A DNA stretch of 11,768 nt, taken from NCBI GenBank assembly GCA_018061745.1, contig JAGOTN010000006.1, positions 1,385-13,152 of the forward strand, read 5' to 3'. The position numbers and the translations under genes are program-made. How positions within the stretch are numbered: position 1 is the stretch's first letter; the number at the start of each line of letters is the position of its first letter. The stretch is from Minisyncoccota bacterium (GTDB taxonomy: Bacteria; Patescibacteriota; Minisyncoccia; Phycocordibacterales; JAACPR01). Positions 7,517 through 11,768 of the stretch are shown piece by piece. The notes under the pieces were generated by a model. It worked only from the letters and a program-made list of their open reading frames with translations, was not told the DNA's origin and did not search any database.

Positions 7517-7519
7517 AAT
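7514..7519 (+). promoter_or_regulatory. Possible -10 (TAGAAT) overlapping the stop codon before the PrgI gene
   Basis: TAGAAT, one mismatch from TATAAT, overlaps the TAG stop of the preceding gene and sits 6 nt before the ATG at 7526. That is the same spacing as the stronger promoters in this window, but there is no TGn extension. It may be a weak leaderless promoter or a coincidence of an AT-rich junction. Confidence 0.35.
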
Positions 7520-7525
7520 AGAAAT

Positions 7526-7954
7526 ATGAAATATCAAGTTCCACAATTCTTAGAAATTGAAGATAAAATCTTTGGGCCGTTTACACTAAAGCAATTCCTT
7601 TATGCTGGAGCAGGGCTTGCTTTTGCCTTTGTTCTTTGGACTTCTTTTCCAAGATTTTTAGCAATTTTAATTGGAGTGCCTGTAGTTTCTTTATTTTTTG
7701 GATTAGCTTTTTGGCAAGTAAACGATAGACCTTTAGTTGTTGTGATTGAACATGCATTCAAATATCTTTTTGCACCAAAACTTTATCTTTGGAAAAAAAG
7801 AGAGAAGACTCCAGAGAAACAAGCAGCGGAAGTTTTGCAAAGAGCCTCTCTAAATGTACCGAAACTTTCTAATAGCAAACTAAAAGATTTATCTTGGGGA
7901 TTAGATATTCACGAAACACTACAAACGCTAGATGATATAAAGCCGAGAGAATAA
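7526..7954 (+). CDS. prgI: PrgI family protein (VirB3-like type IV secretion membrane protein)
   Basis: A 142-residue protein with the PrgI pattern: YQVPQFLEIEDKIFGPFTLKQ at the N-terminus (VPQFLEIEDKIFGPFT at 5-20), two closely spaced hydrophobic segments at about 23-39 and 44-62, then FKYLFAPKLYLWKK at 78-91 and a polar C-terminal tail. PrgI proteins occur in conjugation and type IV secretion loci of monoderm bacteria, where they fill the place of VirB3, a small inner-membrane subunit that works with the VirB4 ATPase. The order PrgI, TraC-like, VirB4 here is typical and supports the call. The tail of about 50 residues is charged and probably cytoplasmic. The start is unambiguous, as it gives the complete signature. 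Confidence 0.9.
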   Translation: MKYQVPQFLEIEDKIFGPFTLKQFLYAGAGLAFAFVLWTSFPRFLAILIGVPVVSLFFGLAFWQVNDRPLVVVIEHAFKYLFAPKLYLWKKREKTPEKQAAEVLQRASLNVPKLSNSKLKDLSWGLDIHETLQTLDDIKPRE

Positions 7955-7955
7955 G

Positions 7956-7978
7956 AAAAAATATATTTTATATTTTTT
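7956..7978. repeat. Perfect A/T-only inverted repeat between the PrgI and TraC-like genes
   Basis: AAAAAATATA (7956-7965), a three-base TTT loop, then TATATTTTTT (7969-7978) form a perfect 10-bp palindrome made only of A and T. It lies directly after the PrgI stop and directly before the extended -10 at 7979-7987. It could be a very weak terminator, an A-tract/UP-like promoter element, or a bendable spacer. With no G-C pair it is a poor intrinsic terminator. Confidence 0.5.
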
Positions 7979-7987
7979 TGATATAAT
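7979..7987 (+). promoter_or_regulatory. Extended -10 promoter (TGATATAAT) for the TraC-like/VirB4 gene pair
   Basis: TGA-TATAAT, with the hexamer at 7982-7987 and 9 nt before the ATG at 7997, so the predicted leader is at most about 3 nt. The upstream -35 position falls in the A/T palindrome and shows no TTGACA. It probably gives the TraC-like and VirB4 genes their own transcription inside the longer run. Confidence 0.6.
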
Positions 7988-7996
7988 AAATTCGAC

Positions 7997-8635
7997 ATGA
8001 AGGAAAACAACAAAGCGACACAATCAATTGTTCCTATCAAAGAGGTTCGTAATGGAATTTTAGTTTTGAAAGACGGATCAATGAGAGCTCTTCTAATGAC
8101 TTCTTCTGTAAACTTCGCATTGAAATCTAGTGATGAACAAGAAGCTATTATTTTTCAATTTCAACAATTTCTAAACTCTTTAAATTTCAGTGTGCAAATT
8201 TTTATTCAATCTCGTCGTCTTGATATTCGTCCATACATTGCGACTCTAGAGTCTAGAGAGAAGGAACAAATAAATGATTTGATGAGAATTCAAACGAAAG
8301 AATACATCGAGTTCATTAAAGCCTTCACAGAAAGAACAAACATCATGACAAAAACTTTTTATATCGTTGTGCCTTATACACCCGCAGCGCTAAACATGGG
8401 TTCTACTAAAACGAAAGGTTTTTTCAAAAAACAAACAGCGGCAGCGATTGCGACAGGGAAGAAAGAAGATTTTGAAGAATACAGCACACAAATAGAACAA
8501 AGAATCGCGGTTGTGCAACAAGGAATTACAAGAGCTGGTGTTCGTTGTGTACAATTAGGAACTGAAGAGGCGATTGAAGTTTTTTATAGATTATTCAATC
8601 CAGGAGATGTAGAGAAACCAATTCCGGTTAATTAA
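7997..8635 (+). CDS. Stand-alone TraC-like / VirB4 N-terminal-like protein
   Basis: A 212-residue soluble protein with no Walker motifs. The N-terminal part (SIVPIKEVRNGILVLKDGS at 10-28, then TSSVNFALKSSDEQEAII at about 35-52 and a segment near 62-75 with SRRLDIRPY) resembles the domain that precedes the ATPase domain in TraC/VirB4-type proteins of conjugation systems. The middle part is helical (near 80-110), followed by a strand region (FYIVVPY) and a C-terminal helical part ending in IEVFYRLFNPG. The next gene, 4 nt downstream, is a VirB4 ATPase that still has about 250 residues of its own before its P-loop, so this looks like a separate subunit, not simply the broken-off front of that gene. 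A role as an adaptor between VirB4 and the membrane is inference. An own promoter lies at 7979-7987. Confidence 0.8.
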   Translation: MKENNKATQSIVPIKEVRNGILVLKDGSMRALLMTSSVNFALKSSDEQEAIIFQFQQFLNSLNFSVQIFIQSRRLDIRPYIATLESREKEQINDLMRIQTKEYIEFIKAFTERTNIMTKTFYIVVPYTPAALNMGSTKTKGFFKKQTAAAIATGKKEDFEEYSTQIEQRIAVVQQGITRAGVRCVQLGTEEAIEVFYRLFNPGDVEKPIPVN

Positions 8636-8639
8636 AAAT

Positions 8640-10523
8640 ATGGGAATACTAGATTTTATAAAAGGAAAAAAAACACAAGAAGATCCTACTCAGATCACAT
8701 CTTTTTTGCCTCAAGAAATTTATGAGGCTGGGGTTTTGGAATTGCAAGATGTTATTGCACCGAGTGCTCTTAAAGTTACACCTCGTGAATTAAATCTAGG
8801 AGATAAAATGGTACGAAGTTTTTTTGTAATTTCATATCCAAGATTTTTATCTGACTCTTGGTTTGCTCCAGTCATCAATCTTGATCGAGTTTTTGATATT
8901 TCAATTTTTGTTCACCCAATTGATACAGCCACAATTCTTCGACAATTCAAAAAGAAAGTTGCGGAAGTTCAATCTCAAATTCACACAAGAGAAAATAAAG
9001 GTTTGGTTCGAGACCCAATGCTTGATACTGCGTACCAAGATTTAGAAGTTCTTAGAGATAGCTTACAACAAGCGCAAGAAAAAATATTTGATGTTGGACT
9101 TTATTTTTCAATTTATGCAGAAAGCAAAGACGAGCTTGATAAATTTGAATCAGAAATAAAATCAATTCTTGAAGCTAAACTAGTTTATGTTAAACCTGCA
9201 CTTTTCCAACAAGAAGAAGGTTTCAGAACAGTTATTCCAACAGCACAAGATTTACTTGGAGTGCATTCAAAATTAAATTCTGCTCCACTTTCTAGTCTTT
9301 TCCCATTTATTTCTTTTGACCTTACATCAGATAAAGGAATTCTTTTTGGAATTAACCGTCACAACAGTTCATTAATTTTGTTTGATAGATTCAGTCTTGA
9401 AAACTACAACTCTGTAACATTTGCGAAAGCCGGTTCTGGAAAATCTTATGCAACAAAATTAGAAATCTTGAGAACTTTGATGTTTGAGACAGATGTTCTT
9501 GTGATCGATCCTGAAAGGGAATACGAGTTTTTGGCAGAGGCGACAGGAGGAAGATATTTCAATATTTCTCTTACATCTGATCACCACATTAACCCTTTTG
9601 ATCTTCCACCCGCTCGCGAAGATGAGTCTTCTTCTGATATTTTGCGTTCAAACATTGTAAACTTGGTTGGACTTTTCCGACTAATGCTTGGAGGACTTAC
9701 CCCCGAAGAAGATGCCATTGTCGATCGTGCGATTGCAGAAACATACGCGTTGAAAGATATTACTCCAGATAGTGATTTCTCAAATATTGAACCACCTCTT
9801 CTTTCCGATTTTGAATATGTTTTATCTGGAATGGATGGAGGAGATGTTTTGGCTCAAAAACTTTCTAAATACACGAGAGGAACATGGTCTGGTTTTATTA
9901 ATAGACCAACAAACGTAGATATAAATAAAAGATTTGTGGTTTTCTCTTTGCGAGACATGGAAGACGAGTTGAAACCAGTTGCTATGTATTTGGTAACTCA
10001 CTTTATTTGGAATGCTGTGCGAAAACAATTAAAGAAAAGATTGCTTGTTATTGATGAGGCCTGGTGGATGATGAAATCAGAAGACACAGCTTCTTTCCTT
10101 TTCTCTTTGGCAAAACGAGGAAGAAAATATTATTTGGGAATGTCTACAATTACTCAAGATGTGGAAGATTTTTTGCGCTCACCTTATGGAATGCCAATTA
10201 TTACAAACTCCTCAATTCAACTTTTGTTAAAACAATCTCCAACTGCCATGGATATGATTCAACAAACTTTCAACTTAACAGAAGAAGAGAAATATCTACT
10301 TCTAGAGTCTGATGTGGGGGAGGGAATTTTCTTTGCAGGAATAAAGCACGTTGCTATTAAAATTATTGCGTCTTATACAGAAGATCAGATTATTACTTCT
10401 GATCCATCTCAGGTTCTACAAATCAAAAAAGCAAAAGAAGACTTGAAAGCATCAGCTGGAACAAAAACCCCTGAAATGCTTGAAAGAAAAACAACAGAAG
10501 TTAAGGAGAATACTGTAAATTAA
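8640..10523 (+). CDS. virB4: VirB4-type ATPase of a type IV secretion-like system
   Basis: A 627-residue cytoplasmic ATPase expected to power the apparatus as a hexamer at the inner membrane. Residues 1-250 are the VirB4/TraC N-terminal region (VTPRELNLGDKMVRSFFVISYP about 46-67; a helical stretch with QFKKKVAEVQSQ). The P-loop AKAGSGKS is at 262-269, with Ala where the Walker A consensus GxxxxGK[ST] has its first Gly. A VIDPEREYEFL segment follows, typical of VirB4/HerA-type ATPases. Walker B LLVIDEAWWMM is at 468-478 with D472 and E473. RGRKYYLGMSTITQD near 495-510 carries the conserved Arg and sensor Gln of the family. The C-terminus (about 590-627) is charged and probably flexible. It starts 4 nt after the TraC-like gene; no Shine-Dalgarno is seen. 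The next gene begins 1 nt after the stop. It belongs to the VirB4 rather than VirD4 branch from its N-terminal region and PrgI neighbour. Confidence 0.94.
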   Translation: MGILDFIKGKKTQEDPTQITSFLPQEIYEAGVLELQDVIAPSALKVTPRELNLGDKMVRSFFVISYPRFLSDSWFAPVINLDRVFDISIFVHPIDTATILRQFKKKVAEVQSQIHTRENKGLVRDPMLDTAYQDLEVLRDSLQQAQEKIFDVGLYFSIYAESKDELDKFESEIKSILEAKLVYVKPALFQQEEGFRTVIPTAQDLLGVHSKLNSAPLSSLFPFISFDLTSDKGILFGINRHNSSLILFDRFSLENYNSVTFAKAGSGKSYATKLEILRTLMFETDVLVIDPEREYEFLAEATGGRYFNISLTSDHHINPFDLPPAREDESSSDILRSNIVNLVGLFRLMLGGLTPEEDAIVDRAIAETYALKDITPDSDFSNIEPPLLSDFEYVLSGMDGGDVLAQKLSKYTRGTWSGFINRPTNVDINKRFVVFSLRDMEDELKPVAMYLVTHFIWNAVRKQLKKRLLVIDEAWWMMKSEDTASFLFSLAKRGRKYYLGMSTITQDVEDFLRSPYGMPIITNSSIQLLLKQSPTAMDMIQQTFNLTEEEKYLLLESDVGEGIFFAGIKHVAIKIIASYTEDQIITSDPSQVLQIKKAKEDLKASAGTKTPEMLERKTTEVKENTVN

Positions 10524-10524
10524 T

Positions 10525-11172
10525 ATGGCTGACGACAAAGTAATTAGACAAGCAAGACAGTTTGCTGATGAAAAAAGGGGCGATGGTCGAGGAAACATGA
10601 CTACTGATGAATTTCTTTCTGCTTACACAACCCCTCCGACAGAAGTTGATTTTCCAATAGGTTTTATGACAGTCGCTTTAGTAATTGACGGGGTTGATAT
10701 TTTTGCCGCAGCTTCAGTAGCAGGCTCTGTTCCTTGGGCAATCTTTTCATTACTGATCTTTTTACCGTTTGAAATTTGGTATGTAAACCAAAGAGAGGAA
10801 AAATATTCTTCTTTTAAAATTGAAGGTGAACTTAGTTTAGCAGGATTAAACAACCTAAAACGTTTATCCGGAAAAGCTGCTCAAGTTAAAAGACTGGAGT
10901 CGAAGGTTCAGGAATTATCTAAAGAAGGAAAAACAGCAGAGGCCGCAAAATTGGCAGGGAATCTAAAAAGAATTTTGCCACCTTGGTTAAAATATCTTAT
11001 AGCCATCTCAGATAAAATCCCTTTTATTCAAGTAATTCCAGGAAACTCATTTCTTTTACTTTTGTCTTATTACGACAACAAAGAGAGTGTTCGAGCTATC
11101 CAAGAAGGGATTAAGTTAATGGCAGGGAATGTTGATTTTAAAATCACAAGAGTTGCGGGCAGTAATAAGTAG
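10525..11172 (+). CDS. Small integral membrane protein of the secretion-like run, function unknown
   Basis: A 215-residue protein. The N-terminal 40 residues are charged and hydrophilic (cytoplasmic). Two hydrophobic segments at about 46-64 and 68-87 probably form a membrane hairpin. A charged segment at about 108-150 (Lys/Glu/Ala, helical, coiled-coil-like) follows, and then a less hydrophobic stretch at about 153-182 that may be a third membrane or amphipathic helix. No cysteine is present. The gene starts 1 nt after virB4. An AAGGAG at 10503-10508 is 16 nt from the ATG, too far for ordinary Shine-Dalgarno use. No named family is recognised; its fixed position after virB4 suggests a membrane accessory of the apparatus. 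Confidence 0.85.
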   Translation: MADDKVIRQARQFADEKRGDGRGNMTTDEFLSAYTTPPTEVDFPIGFMTVALVIDGVDIFAAASVAGSVPWAIFSLLIFLPFEIWYVNQREEKYSSFKIEGELSLAGLNNLKRLSGKAAQVKRLESKVQELSKEGKTAEAAKLAGNLKRILPPWLKYLIAISDKIPFIQVIPGNSFLLLLSYYDNKESVRAIQEGIKLMAGNVDFKITRVAGSNK

Positions 11173-11192
11173 TTAAGTTTTTTAAAAAGAGT

Positions 11193-11198
11193 TAAAAT
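11193..11198 (+). promoter_or_regulatory. Possible -10 (TAAAAT) for the right-edge secreted protein
   Basis: TAAAAT stands 7 nt before the ATG at 11206, the same geometry as the other proposed leaderless promoters, but it has a one-base mismatch and no TGn extension. The 33-bp gap contains no Shine-Dalgarno sequence, so translation may start from the very 5' end of the mRNA. Confidence 0.4.
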
Positions 11199-11205
11199 AA
11201 TCGTA

Positions 11206-11768
11206 ATGAAATATTTAATTTTATTGGCTTTAATTTTTTCTCCTCTGCAAATTTTTGCTCAAAGTTTTTCATCTGCTTTTGATGAAACAGCTGAACTAGT
11301 TTTGACTCCTAAAATACCAGCACCTGAAGAAGAAGTGCTTGTAAAAGTTAACAGTAGTAATTACTCAAGCTTAGATAGATCTAATATTATTTGGTCTGTT
11401 GATGGTGTTGTGAAAAAAAGAGGAATCGGTGAAAAAACATTTCAATTTCAATCACCCAAATCAGGGAGGTCTTCTACTGTTTCCGTAAGAGTAGAAAGAG
11501 ACACTGGAGGAGTTTTAAATGAATCAGCAACAATAACTCCATCTGATCTAGATTTAATTTATGAAGCAAATACATATGTTCCTCCTTTTTATAAAGGCCG
11601 TTCACTTTTCACTCATGAATCAACAATAACAATGGCTGCAATGGCTATCATTAAAGAAAATGGTGTTCCTCTTCCTAAAAATAAAATAATTTATACTTGG
11701 CTAAAAGACGATGGAAAAATGCCAGAACTTTCTGGAGTGGGGAGAGACAGTGCTCAAATTACAGGAAG
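11206..11768 (+). CDS. Secreted Ig-like domain protein, N-terminal part (3' end cut by window edge)
   Basis: The frame from this ATG stays open to the window end, giving 187 complete codons. Residues 1-18 are a short signal peptide (MKYLILLALIF, likely cleavage after QIFA). A first beta-rich domain (about 28-108) has the repeated-surface-protein style LTPKIPAPEEEVLVKV then IIWSVDGVVKKRGIGEKTFQF and SVRVERD. A second similar unit starts after ITPSDLDLIYEANTYVPP and includes IIYTWLKDDG and GVGRDSAQITG. The two units line up (WxVDGxxxxxGxGxKxFxF against YTWLKDDGKMPELSGVGRDSAQI), suggesting tandem Ig/PKD-like folds. I recall close relatives near VirB4-type genes in Parcubacteria, but with no assigned function. 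It is probably displayed on the cell surface or in the envelope as an adhesin-like or structural part of the neighbouring apparatus. The full length, and any C-terminal anchor, lie beyond the window. Confidence 0.85.
   Translation, partial: MKYLILLALIFSPLQIFAQSFSSAFDETAELVLTPKIPAPEEEVLVKVNSSNYSSLDRSNIIWSVDGVVKKRGIGEKTFQFQSPKSGRSSTVSVRVERDTGGVLNESATITPSDLDLIYEANTYVPPFYKGRSLFTHESTITMAAMAIIKENGVPLPKNKIIYTWLKDDGKMPELSGVGRDSAQITG

Noticed and set aside
10503..10508. AAGGAG as a Shine-Dalgarno for the gene at 10525
   Set aside because: The spacing to the ATG is 16 nt, well beyond the usual 5-9 nt, and the sequence is part of the virB4 coding region; no closer in-frame start fits it.
11172..11196. 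Possible terminator hairpin after the small membrane protein (TTAAG T-run, A-run, AGTTAA)
   Set aside because: The arms pair only imperfectly, contain almost no G-C, and overlap the proposed -10 of the next gene, so a terminator cannot be supported.
1..11768. Mobile element, CRISPR array, tRNA or attachment site
   Set aside because: No transposase or integrase motifs, no spaced direct repeats and no terminal inverted repeats were seen. Gene packing leaves no gap long enough for a tRNA (largest gap 56 bp).
1..11768. Alternative genetic code (TGA as Gly)
   Set aside because: All recognised proteins (helicase, RsmA, VirB4, PrgI) are complete with the standard code and show no in-frame TGA at conserved Gly positions.

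Overview
The window reads as chromosome of an AT-rich bacterium, most likely a member of the Candidate Phyla Radiation (Patescibacteria, Parcubacteria-like). Reasons are the A/T-rich codon use, very tight packing (every intergenic gap is 56 bp or less), the absence of Shine-Dalgarno sequences at every start, and several protein types I associate with that group: a small secreted Cys protein, an Ig/PKD-like secreted protein, and a chromosomal PrgI/VirB4/VirB6 set. All eleven visible stop codons are TAA or TAG and no gene is interrupted by TGA. There is therefore no sign of the TGA=Gly code of Gracilibacteria/SR1, although the lineage call remains inference.

Layout. Bases 1-1750 (+) hold two housekeeping genes: the 3' half of a UvrD/PcrA-type helicase and a complete rsmA (16S rRNA dimethyladenosine transferase). 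A small secreted/anchored Cys-containing protein (1751-2173, -) converges on rsmA with directly abutting stop codons. A 49-bp divergent intergenic region with two back-to-back extended -10 promoters separates it from a long plus-strand run that continues past the right edge.

That run (2223-11768) is a minimal type IV secretion-like locus. In order it encodes: a membrane-anchored helical protein; a secreted Ig-like protein with a long Gly/Ser/Asn/Thr linker; a polytopic VirB6/TrbL-like membrane protein; a soluble helical protein with a Pro-rich tail; a PrgI (VirB3-like) protein; a stand-alone TraC-like/VirB4-N-terminal-like protein; the VirB4-type ATPase; a small membrane protein; and the start of another secreted Ig-like protein. 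Together these supply an ATPase motor, an inner-membrane platform and two kinds of exported surface protein. No relaxase, VirD4 coupling protein, integrase or repeat boundary is visible. The locus sits directly beside housekeeping genes, so it looks like a fixed chromosomal apparatus (secretion, DNA uptake or host-cell contact) rather than a conjugative element. Function is inferred only.

Expression signals are unusual and consistent. TATAAT or a close variant lies 6-9 nt before the ATG of six genes, four of them with the TGn extension (TGnTATAAT). This suggests leaderless mRNAs, with tight stop/start junctions elsewhere. No tRNA, rRNA, CRISPR array, insertion sequence or convincing GC-rich terminator was seen, and no gap exceeds 300 bases.
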